A DNA stretch of 64,000 bases from Coniochaeta sp. PMI_546 (taxonomy: Eukaryota; Ascomycota; Sordariomycetes; Coniochaetales; Coniochaetaceae), in the NCBI GenBank assembly GCA_021432605.1, contig MU271145.1, positions 558,001-622,000 on the forward strand. The letters are read 5' to 3'. The position numbers and the translations under genes were made by a program. Below, one piece after another: positions 21,509 through 30,925 of the stretch. Every line of letters starts with the position of its first letter. The stretch's first letter is position 1. The notes under the pieces were generated by a model. It saw only the letters and a program-made list of their open reading frames with translations. It had not been told where the DNA came from and searched no databases.

Positions 21509-23652
21509 TCACGTCGCGCTGTATGAGCAGGACCGGTATTAGAGGCATCTCTGTATACATGTACATTCTAGCTACTATCAATCAAAAAGAATCCGTAGTC
21601 AGATTGATTAAGACTTCAGTCTAATGTTCACACAAGAAGTAGCGTATGCTGAGGAACGGTTGTATCGATGCCGGTTGAACGAAGATCCCTTGCTGGCCGT
21701 AAACAACAAAAGCTTCTCGTGGCATGTTTATCCCGCCACAGACCACACGATAACGGGGCACAATGTCCACACACCAAACCTACGTGTCGCATCGTGAATG
21801 GAGAAGTATCAGCACCGGTACTTGGCATATCCACCACTTTCAGACAGTATGGTGAGCTGGAAATTGATGAAGTCGCTGCCCCAACACCTTTCACCGATTG
21901 CTCGGCTCCAGCACGCATAGTCGGATAATTTGCGCCAGCACAAATCTTGCCTCGACATACCTCCATCACGCGCTCAATGATATCACGTTCGTTGGATGAG
22001 CAATGGCAGAACTATTGCCAGAGCTGATTTCTGTCTCTGTGGGAGGATCAACGGTCTCCTTGCAGACCTGGGCTCTGATAGACTAGACCAAGTCAGTTAG
22101 TGCTTGGAGGTTGCTAGCCTGCTCTGCGGCCAAAGATGGTCGTGACGGTGGGGTGAGCTCCTCAGCCCGAACCAGGTAGAATGGATATCTCGCGCCAATC
22201 GTGATTAGGGACGCCTGTGACGGCCTGGTACACCACGCCGGAGATGCTACCTGGTATACCACTATGATACGTCAAGACATATCAAGACCGGTACGCTTCG
22301 TCGGGCAGTTTGACACAGCACGCCTCACCGGGCAACCTGCCACTGCACTCTTCGTCAGGCTGCCTACCCCCTGCAATTAGAGTAATGCACCTAACTCAGA
22401 CATCCACTGCCGTGAAAGAGCACTTGTCTGGTGACGCCACAGATTGTGAGAGAGTTGGTCTGACCGCTGTTGCGCACGTCTCGGCGCGATGCTACCCAAC
22501 CACCAGTGCACCTTGTGTTAGTCACTTGGGTTTTCTGGTCCCAATGAGGTCCAAGCCCAACTGGTCCAAGTGCCCGATTCAAGGCAAGGCAAGCTCGTGC
22601 ACATTGGACTGACGTTGGCTGGTGAACAAGTCGTAGCCTGCGGAAAGCCGCGAACCAGGGCGTAGCTCGCCGCACTTCCACCAAGCTCTCAGTCTGGGAG
22701 TCGCCACTGAGACAGCGGTACAAACTCTGGTCATTCCGGAGCCTCCAGGTGGACGACTGGCCGAAACATCCTCGCCCGGCCTGAGTGAGAGCCTTACGAG
22801 AAAGGCCACTTCATGCACACCGGGGTCTTGTCTTCTGCGGCCTGCTCATGGTATGCTCTGAAGTTCTGCAGGTTCTAGGATGCAATCCCGGCGCAGGCAG
22901 TCATCTAGCAACTTCCTTGGATTGACTATCGCGAGAGCGGTGTGAAGGCAGGGCGATGAGGGAAACAATGCGGCTCAACAGAGCCGCCGCCGCTCCAGGC
23001 TGTTCTCCCTACTTGGAAGTATATATATGGCATCCTATCGCAGCTGGGACCGACTGCTTTCTATATCTCTCGTGTCTACTGCTCATTACTTCGTCGATCA
23101 TCCTCTATTGAATCACATACACCTACAACAGAACAAACCGATAAGAAGTACAAAAAGTACATCCTCCGTGCACTCGTTTCTCTTGGACTGGCTAATTCAG
23201 AATATAGAAGATGTGTCAATATATGCTACAAGTATATACTTTCGCCAACTGCAAGGACGAACTTGGCCACGCGATACAGTCTACGCATAGGTTCGATTGG
23301 GCCCGGAATTGCCCTTGGCCAGATCCGTGCCGCCTACCCAAGGACAACAATGGTTTATGCAAAGAGGCGAAAATCGTAGAACGGCTACTCTATACTCCTT
23401 CGACAAATCCCCAGAGCCCCTGTGTTATGTGCCATGGTTTCGTGGATGATAGCGTGGATGATGGAAAGGGTAGAACCCGGGCTGCTTAATACATCGTGCT
23501 GGGATCTACTTGTCAGCTCTACTGTGGGGAAGACGCTCTCAAAGAGGATCACGTGCTGAGCCGGTCATTGGTATAGCTAGCCTAAATACAAAAAGGGATC
23601 CTTCCCCTCCTTCCAAAGGCTGCTATTCTCATCTTCTCGAGGTCACAACACA
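21509..23652. other. 2.1-kb stretch without supported gene
   Basis: Several frames of 80-110 residues occur on both strands but overlap one another and show no domains or splice logic. The composition is not AT-rich, so the stretch does not look strongly mutated by RIP. No terminal repeats were recognised. Confidence 0.35.
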
Positions 23653-24551
23653 ATGTCTGAATTTCAGCCGCATTTTGTTGGAGCCGGCCGTTCGAGTGTG
23701 GTTTTTCGTGTCTCATCCCAACGAGTGGTCAAATATGCCCGAGAAGGATTCATCCACGAAATCCAGCACGAACGACGTGTTCTGGAAGAGCTGGCGTCGC
23801 ATCTTCACATCATCAAGTCTTTCGACAGTGCAGATGATCGCGGACTCACTCTCGAATACCATCCTAGAACCCTCCAAGACTTCCTCCTCTCTGGTACGCC
23901 AATTCCACTCCAGAAGTGGGCAATACAAATCATGAGAGGCATCGTACACATCCATTCTAAGGGTATAGTTCATTGCGACTTAAACCCGCGCAATATATTA
24001 ATTACGGAAAGTCAGCACATCATCATTTGTGACTTTGCCAGCTCATCCCTACACGGCACACAGCCTTTTGGAGCTGGATATGAAGTTAGATATGGTCACC
24101 CGGACCTCCGCAGCCGAACGACCTTTCGCGGTGACATTTTCTCGTTGGGATCCCTTCTGTACGAGTTATGCACGCGAACACCGCCTTACGAAGACCTCCC
24201 CGACGACGAAGTAGCCGACTTATTTCGTACCTGGACCTTTCCCGATGTAGCCGGTCTACAGATTGGAGACATTATCACCGGTTGTTGGACGGACAGATAC
24301 GAAACCGTTCAGCAGGCGCTAAAAGAGCTCGGTAAGATTGTCTTGTATCTTGCCTTCTGTGTTGGTCGCGATGTGCTAATCATGATTTAGCCATTTCTTT
24401 CGACTCTCCGAATCGGGTTTGGACTGTGATACCCAAGGCTGGGTTGTGGCTGAGTGGTCTCAGCCACGATGTCTGCTGTGGCGTACGGTGGCTTATCCAG
24501 CTGGTCCTTGACTTCGCCAAACACAGTCCTGAGAATAAGCTTAAGGACTAG
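23653..24551 (+). CDS. small eukaryotic-type protein kinase
   Basis: Two exons (23653-24331, 24391-24551) join in phase to 279 residues, nearly all kinase fold. Visible parts are a Gly-loop-like VGAGRSSVVFR, an ATP-anchoring Lys in VVKYAR, a catalytic loop HCDLNPRNIL with Asp and Asn, a metal-binding Asp in CDFA (DFA replaces DFG), and lobe elements such as RGDIFSLGSLLYELCTRTPPY. The catalytic residues are present, so activity is plausible despite the short length and the DFA variant. There is no other domain, signal or membrane segment. It resembles the expanded single-domain kinases of moulds found in accessory regions. The substrate is unknown. Confidence 0.8.
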
Positions 24552-24698
24552 TGGTTGAAAGCGCTATCAGCCCAAGGACCGGAGGCTTACTTATCACTGG
24601 ACACCAGTAATGGGGAAGGCGTCTGCGGATACATTAATATTGTTTTAGATGTCACGATCTACACCTAGGGAGCATCAAGCAGGGGAGACAATACGAAT

Positions 24699-24714
24699 CT
24701 AGGGTTAGGGTTAA
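24699..24714 (+). repeat. interstitial telomere-like repeat
   Basis: Just over two units of TTAGGG (ctagggttagggttaa) lie between the convergent kinase and sirtuin genes. They are followed by a pyrimidine-rich run with TTCTCGT. A second such site lies at 33455. Confidence 0.7.
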
Positions 24715-24873
24715 GCCCCTTTTCTTGTTCTCGTCTCTTTTCGCGTCCGTCAGCTATCAGAAGCGCATCACGTTCGTGGTATAGACATCGGATAAGCTTT
24801 GTTGCCGTCTATTGCTTATAGGGTCTAGAATGACTGTGTTGATCTAAATACATATTTGAAACAAGTAAAAATA

Positions 24874-25957
24874 TCAGTCTATGACAATAGGATGCTCCTT
24901 CGTTGAGCCTGTGAGACGAGGACGCTTCTTCGAGCCTGCGATAGTAGGATGGTCCTTCGTTGAGTTTGTGAAGCGAGGCCGCTTCTTCGAGTCTGTGACA
25001 ATAGGATGCTCCTCTGTCGAGTCTGGTCCACACGTCCGCTGCCTGCTTTGCAGGTCACATACCCAGTTATCGCACTCCCAATGCACCCAGTAGTCGATGA
25101 CGCCGTTCCATACGCTCGCGGGCGGCGAGAGATTCACGTACACTACCATCCCGCCTCTGTTTCGGACCCGCCGAGCAAACTCTCTGGTCAGGGTCCTCGG
25201 CCCGTAAACTGTCAGACTCGTACCGAGGATAAGCAGGACCTGCACAGTGGCGGCGCAATCAGTATCGACAAGCCTGCCAATATCGCCGCTTTGCGGGTGT
25301 ACCGCGTCGAGCATTATAATACTCGGCCGAAGCTGTCCGATCGCAGACCGTCGCTTACCGGCAGCCACCCGCCCCTCGCGATAAGTAATGCAGACTGGGC
25401 AGCGAAGCTCTCTCCCGGCGTCGATAGTGTCGCGGTGGGCCTCCCACTTGTCCGTCGCGCAACAGACGGGACACTCCAAGCCGGCCAAGCTTCCGTGAAG
25501 GGGAATGCAACGAAATTCGCCACCTATCCCTGTTCTCAGCCCGGCTTTCTGCTCCAGCATGTCGATGTTTTGGGTGTAGCAGCGCTGTAACTTCGAATCC
25601 AGCGATGCTAGCCATCGATGTGTAGCTGTCGGCTCGCAGCCTGCTGCAAGGTCGCGAAGCTGCAAGGTCGTCTGCAGAAGCTTGACCTTCCGCGAGTCGA
25701 TAAAAGCTCTCTCGTAGAAGATGTCGCCGTCGGCGTAGAGACCACCTGGCGAGCGGAAGTCCTTGACTCGGTGTCAGCTCTCTTTCAGTCAAAGAGTCAA
25801 GTCCACGAACCTTAATGCCCGCCTCTGTGCTTATGCCAGCACCAGCAATGACCAGGATTTTCTTGGCGCGTGCGAGAGTCTCTGCAATAGTCTGGAGCAA
25901 GTCTGAGTCGCACTCGTGTACAGGGCGGACTGGCGTCCGGGGGACTGGAAGTGGCAT
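24874..25957 (-). CDS. Sir2-family NAD-dependent deacetylase (Hst3/Hst4-like)
   Basis: Two exons (25957-25811, 25761-24874) join in phase to 344 residues. The exon join restores the NAD-binding GAGISTEAGIKDFRSPGGL. The QNIDMLE motif with its invariant Asn and Asp follows, then the catalytic His in LHGSL, two zinc-ligand Cys pairs (CPVC and CPVC), and the NAD-binding blocks LILGTSLTVYG and VVYVNL. All core residues are present, so it should be an active lysine deacylase. The order and spacing match the Hst3/Hst4 branch, which in yeasts acts on histone H3 K56. The C-terminus is a tandem repeat with SKKRPR clusters that look like nuclear signals. At 344 residues it is shorter than usual family members. 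It lies at the left part of the presumed transposon cargo. Confidence 0.85.
24889..25030 (-). repeat. 57-bp in-frame tandem repeat in sirtuin tail
   Basis: About two and a half copies of a 57-bp unit encode a 19-residue repeat (pattern STKEHPIV..SKKRPR.T) at the sirtuin C-terminus. Each unit carries one SKKRPR basic cluster, so copy number would change the number of presumed nuclear signals. Confidence 0.8.
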
Positions 25958-26243
25958 TGTGGAAAGTCGTTGAACTGATGGTTGAGAGAAAGGAGGAGGA
26001 AGAGGGAGACGATGGTTTGGAGGTGGGCGGCGTGACTTATATGGATCGCAGTGGTCACTTTGGAGGCGGCCTGCTTGTCTGCCTCGAAGGTTGTGAGACA
26101 CGTCGACACGCGAAGCGACAGGGTGGGCAACGTCGACAAGGCACAATGGTGGAGGTCACATGTGAAAGAACGGCGGAGATAAACATGTCTCTTCCATGCT
26201 GCTATCTCTGCCTCGTGTGGAACCGCGACCGACCCTTACATCA

Positions 26244-26836
26244 CTACGCCATCACTTCATCCTTTGCCGACTCCGGGGAGGAGGCCTTGCCAAGAGAATC
26301 TCGAAATCGGACTGTATCTTCCGCAACGCGATGACTAAAGGTGTGAGCGGCGTCATGAAGGAAAGATAGGCATAGCGTACCGTCTTTGCTGGCTTCTGCG
26401 CCTATCAGACGCTCCAGGAGGCAGTCGAATTCCCTATCGACGAGCAGGCCTTTGCGGTATGCCTTTTGCAGCGCACGGAACATGCGAGGCACCTCGGTCT
26501 TCAGTATTTGCGCGGCACGTCTCTGGCGTATCATGCGCGAGAGCTCCCAGGTCGTCTTGATTGTCGTTAAAAAGCTGGCCAGAACGATGACGGGATGAGG
26601 CATGTTGTTGAGCCGTGTAGCGAGGTCGGAGTTGGTGAAGCCATGTCGACAGATTGTCGAGGAAGCCTGTCAAGTCGTCCGATAATATAGAACAGAGTAA
26701 GAAGCCAGAATGACATCTTTGGACCGCGAAACGGGGGTCCGAGAACGGGTTGTGGCATGCACGACTCGAGAACACGTACAAGGTCCTCAGATGACCGACG
26801 TTCGCACAGCTGCAGCTGGCTCATTCTTGCGCTCAT
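26244..26836 (-). CDS. hypothetical small protein, splice structure uncertain
   Basis: A first coding stretch starts at 26836 (MSARMSQLQLCERRSSEDL) and includes a hydrophobic segment (FWLLTLFYII). A second one from about 26640 to 26244 contains TNSDLATRLNNMPHPVIVLA and a long basic helix (MIRQRRAAQILKTEVPRMF). They lie in different frames and need an intron near 26640-26690 that could not be placed with confidence. No family was recognised. Confidence 0.35.
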
Positions 26837-27197
26837 CGGACCCGTGCGGACATTGTTGTTTGACTTGGGTTTGCTAACGCAAACAGTAGAAGTGAAAAGA
26901 TAGAGGTTGGCTCAAAGTGTCACGACATCAAAAAGCGCAAGAGATAAGGGAACAATTGGATTTGACAGTGTTTGTGCGATGGCCGCAAGACATTGACGTA
27001 GCCTCCTCACAGGTGCCAATCTTGTGAGGCTGAAGCCGCCACTCACGACGCGGTTCCGCACGTGCATGCGTACCCGATCGGTACCTGACTCCGCACTCCC
27101 TCAAGTACCTTTGCGGTCCCGCCAGTAAATCTACAACTTCACTGCGGCTCGTCCCTCCAGTCGAAGCTGCCGCGCGAAGCGCTTAACCAATGCCTGT

Positions 27198-27960
27198 GGC
27201 GACCAGTCGCCCTACACTTCACCTGAATGACAAGCTGATTGGTCCTGCGTGCTAAACGACCAGTCGCGAGACGTCATCGACCTGGCAAACGTGTTTGTGT
27301 CGCATTGCGACTGCTTAAGCGTTTGTGACGCTATGAAAGAGTAGCGACCAGTCGCCAGGATTGTCACCTTGACAAAACGCGTTTGTGCCGCACTGCAACT
27401 TTGACAAGCGTTCGCCGCCGCGTAACCTTAGCGACCAGTCGCCAGGTCCCTCAATTGAGAATACGCGTTTGCGCCGCATTGCGACTTTGGCAAGCGTTCG
27501 CAGCCGCTGCGTACTTGGCGACTAGTCGCCAGAAACCATCACTTGACAAGGTGATTGCGCCGCAAAGCCCGCCGCGGTACCAGTAGCTTGCAAGGGCGCT
27601 TATGCGACCAGTAACACAGTCTCCCATACCAGCCCACAGGTACCAGTCGCATCCGAGCCGTTCCTCGCGACTGGTCGCTTAAATTTCAGCTTGTAGCCTA
27701 CAGTACCAGTCGCAACCGAGCTCTTCCTTGCGACTGGTCGCTTCTTACCAGTGGTGATACTGGTCGCAAGGGCAGCTCTGCAAGCTACCAGTCGCTTAGC
27801 CGCCTCTCCAAGCTCCTGGTAGCCGGGCTAGCGGTCTACAGCCAAGATCTAAGCGCTCCTCGTCACACGCTACCGGTCGCACACGCACATTGCTCTGCAC
27901 TGCTTGAACGGGATCTGAAACCATGCACCACGTCAATGATGTTTCGTGCGACTGGTCGTG
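27198..27960. repeat. array of 12-bp GCGACYRGTCGC palindromes
   Basis: At least fourteen full or partial copies of GCGACCAGTCGC or its complement lie within 760 bp, for example at 27199, 27257, 27344, 27431, 27518, 27604, 27667, 27729 and 27949. Four successive sites are 86-87 bp apart and carry a common spacer containing ACGCGTTTG and CAAGCGTTCG, which is a true 87-bp tandem repeat. In the right half, sites alternate in orientation and are closer together. No gene covers the array. The palindrome is the conserved part, which suggests binding by a dimeric protein or a satellite with hairpin units. Confidence 0.85.
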
Positions 27961-28097
27961 CCCCTAAAATCGTTTTGATACATAAAACTCGCTCCTACAG
28001 GTGCCTGCACCGCTAATCATGTAAACCCTTGTTCCACGTTTGCCACCGCTGTCGGCCCCGCACCACGCCTTGGCCGTCCTTACATCCGCCTCCGATG

Positions 28098-28559
28098 TCA
28101 CAGTCTTTGCCCGCACCGGCTGCAACGGCCTCGGTCCGGTCCCCGATCCGATTCGCGAATGCTGAGCTTCGCAAACTCCCATGCCAGAGCGTCTTGTTCG
28201 TCCGTGTTCTTCCGCTGGGTAGGCATGTCAAATCGCACACGCTTTGGTAGAGTGAAGCGCACGCGCTTTGACGCATGCCGCTCTGCCGGATCGTAGTAGC
28301 GTGCTTGACGCGGTCGTCTCGCGATCCTCGCGTTCTGAGCATCGATGCTCCGTTGTACAGCGTCGTCATATTTGTATCGGCCGGCGTCCACGTGTGAATA
28401 GCGGGCTCGTGGCGTGCGGATCCTCGTTGAGTGCATGTCGAAAGACGGGAACCGACTTTTGAAATCCATGTTTGGGTAAGGTGTCGGCGGACGGTAGCTA
28501 AGATCTGGGCCAGTCCAACTCGCCGAACGAACATGAAGCTTTTCAGGATAGCGAGGCAT
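28098..28559 (-). CDS. small basic orphan protein
   Basis: A 153-residue frame starting MPRYPEKLHVRSASWTGPDL. It is rich in Arg, Tyr and Pro, with a repeated RVRF element (KRVRFTLP, KRVRFDMP), and ends with a CSRCGQRL pair of cysteines. It is divergent from the repeat gene at 28865, sharing a 305-bp pyrimidine-rich spacer. No family was recognised. The composition suggests nucleic-acid or partner binding through a disordered chain. Confidence 0.45.
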   Translation of the reverse strand: MPRYPEKLHVRSASWTGPDLSYRPPTPYPNMDFKSRFPSFDMHSTRIRTPRARYSHVDAGRYKYDDAVQRSIDAQNARIARRPRQARYYDPAERHASKRVRFTLPKRVRFDMPTQRKNTDEQDALAWEFAKLSIRESDRGPDRGRCSRCGQRL

Positions 28560-28864
28560 AGTAAGAATATGATACCTGTAGAGACCGTGTGAAAGTTGAT
28601 GGCATCGATACATGTTACGACCTGATGAATACTTCTTGACCTTTTATTCATCTGTCCTCATTCTCGTTCCTCCTTCTCGTTTCCCAATTCTCGTTTTCCG
28701 TTCTTGGTCCCCATTCTCGTTGTTCTCTTTCGTATTCCCGTTATTCTTGAGTCTATTACACGTTCTCGTCCTACTTCTGATATTCACTATATATTCGACT
28801 AATGTTTCTGCGTGCATCGTTCTCTCTCTGCTCGTAGTCATTCATAATTTCCCTAGAGCTGATA
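28560..28864 (+). promoter_or_regulatory. pyrimidine-rich divergent promoter
   Basis: The upstream region of the gene at 28865 contains about eight irregular copies of TTCTCGTT or TTCTCGTC between 28650 and 28770. CT-rich tracts next to start sites are common in fungal promoters. The same word also follows both telomere-like repeats at 24699 and 33455. Confidence 0.4.
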
Positions 28865-30531
28865 ATGGCGGACTACAAGAAAAACCTTCGCATCGAGAAA
28901 GAGCTTAAGCCCCTTCTCCACCGATATGGCATCCAATACCCGCCAGACGCCAAGAAAGACGCTCTCATTCGCCTCTTAGAGGACCAAGAAGTTCCTCTGC
29001 ACCGTGTTAAGCCAAGAGCCGGCCCTGCGCCGGCCCTTGATGAGATCGAAGATCTCGGTGTCGACCAGATTACTGAGGATTTCCCTCCCGACACCGACAC
29101 TGTCTTCGACTTCAACTCCAACACCGGCTCCAACACCGGCTCCAACACCGGCTCCAACACCGGCTCCAACACCGGATCCAACACCGGCTCCAACACCGGC
29201 TCCANNNNNNNNNNNNNNNNNNNNNNNNNNNNNNNNNNNNNNNNNNNNNNNNNNNNNNNNNNNNNNNNNNNNNNNNNNNNNNNNNNNNNNNNNNNNNNNN
29301 NNNNTCCAACACCGGCTCCAACACCGGCTCCAACACCGGATCCAACACCGGCTCCAGCACCGGCTCCAGCACCGGCTCCAACACCGGCTCCAACACCGGC
29401 TCCAACACCGGCTCCAACACCGGCTCCAACAAGGGTTCCGAAAAAGGCCGTACGACGAGGTCGTCCCACAGATTACAGGACCTCCCAGATGCTTATACCC
29501 ACGAGCAAAATGCCAGACAAGCTGGTGTTCCACCGGTCACATCTAATCTGCTCCAGGAACGCGAGCTACGTTTGCTGACCGACTATCCCGTGACGAAGGA
29601 ATGTTTACCTACGATCCGGCGGGCTCTTGCCGATAGCCGCCTTCAGGAGAAAGTACTCTCACTCATCAACTGGTTTGCCTCTAGTGCAAAAGTCTTGAAA
29701 ATCGATGTCGCTTATGCTATGGTCTTTCTTGACTCTTACCTCACTACGGATAAATTGAACTTTGTCGACTATCTCCTTGACAAGAACAATGCCCGAAATA
29801 GCTGGTTCGAAGTAACTTCCAACCCGAACTCGAGAAAGCAGGCCGCCAAACGCCTGAGCCACCTGTGGGACATCGCCTTGAACCCGACATCGTCGGCATC
29901 ACAAAACGTCACCTCCGATGACTCCACTGCGGTGGAAGGAGCCGAATTCTTCATGGAGATTACCGACCCCTACGACGGCATGAAGACCAAGGCCAAAGTG
30001 ATTGGAAAACACATGTCCAAGAACAAGGTTCTAGGAGTTCGGGCTGACAGCCTGTCAAAAGAACATCCTGACCTCGGACGCGGGTTTTGGATCGACTGCA
30101 AACAGGGTCCAGAGCTAGAGGCATACAATAAGTATGTCAAAGGTCCGAATCGGAAGCTAGAGTCGGCCGATGCGTTGCTGTTGGGTAATTGCACATCACC
30201 AGACAGCTTCGACCTCGACTGCGTCTTCACGATGAAGTGGGGGAACAGCTATCACTGGTACGGATATGGTCGGCCTAAAAACAACTCGACCATCGCGAAG
30301 ATGATGTTCTCCCGCAGTACTTTATCCAAAGGGTGGAAAGGCGCATCCACAACCATGAGAGCACTTGAACACCATTTGAGGAAAGTCGGTCAAACACCCC
30401 CTCTCGCCGGAAGCACGGATACGCTGGACCAGATCACTCTTAGGGCGAAGAGAAAGGTTGTCGTCGTTGAGGAGGAAGTTGTTGAGGAAGTCGTTGAGGA
30501 AGCCGTGGAGGAAATTGAGGAGGAGCTCTAA
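28865..30531 (+). CDS. orphan protein with Ser-Asn-Thr-Gly repeat, interrupted by assembly gap
   Basis: The frame starts at 28865 (ATGGCGGACTAC) and the same SNTG reading frame is open on both sides of the 100-N gap, so one gene is likely although the true gap length is unknown. The N-terminus (YKKNLRIEKELKPLLHRYG, followed by KKDALIRLLED) resembles a short SAP/LEM-like helical motif. Residues from about 85 are a 12-bp-encoded Ser-Asn-Thr-Gly repeat. After the repeat comes a folded part of about 320 residues (VLKIDVAYAMVFLDSYLTT, GNSYHWYGYGRPKNN) and a tail of alternating Val and Glu. No family was recognised. It may be a DNA-associated protein of the transposon cargo, but this is inference. 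Confidence 0.6.
29117..29430. repeat. 12-bp minisatellite around an assembly gap
   Basis: Tandem copies of tccaacaccggc (variants tccagcaccggc and tccaacaccgga) flank the unknown bases. The copy number cannot be read because the array was not assembled through. In the coding frame the unit reads Ser-Asn-Thr-Gly. Confidence 0.95.
29205..29304. other. assembly gap of 100 N
   Basis: Exactly 100 unknown bases, the conventional placeholder for a gap of unknown size. It lies inside the 12-bp repeat, which explains the failed assembly. Confidence 0.98.
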
Positions 30532-30925
30532 TCGGACAGTCGTATTATTCTTGTCTTTCAGCTCTCTATGTATCTTGGTTTCCCATATTGTTAGCAGACT
30601 GTGGTATCTCTTATTTTCTTTGCTTTAGTATTTCAGTTCTAATAATTAGTCCAGAATTTCACATGTCAGGTTTTATCTCATCCTCCATCCCAAGTCTTGA
30701 CAGAGCCATCTCCGAAGCCAGAATCCTTGCGGTCCTGAGACTTCATATCTGACTACGATCTTCATGTTGTGAAATATAGTTGACGTACTCGGCTTGGGCG
30801 TATATTATGCGTACAGGTGCTTGGTCCGCACGTTGTTCACTCCTCTGATATGAGAGACAGGGGGCTAGCACATTAGACACCAAGAAGGTCCTGTTTCAAG
30901 TCCATTTCTAGCTGAATGCACCGAG
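30532..30925. other. intergenic, convergent 3' ends
   Basis: AT-richer spacer between the convergent repeat gene and the patatin-like gene. Nothing else was recognised. Confidence 0.4.

Noticed and set aside
21509-23652. Degraded retroelement or RIP-mutated repeat
   Set aside because: No reverse transcriptase or integrase similarity, no terminal repeats and no AT-rich bias were visible.
29305-29550. Pro-Thr-Pro-Ala repeat frame across the N run
   Set aside because: It appears only because the 100-N placeholder changes the apparent frame. The Ser-Asn-Thr-Gly frame is open on both sides and leads into the long downstream coding part.
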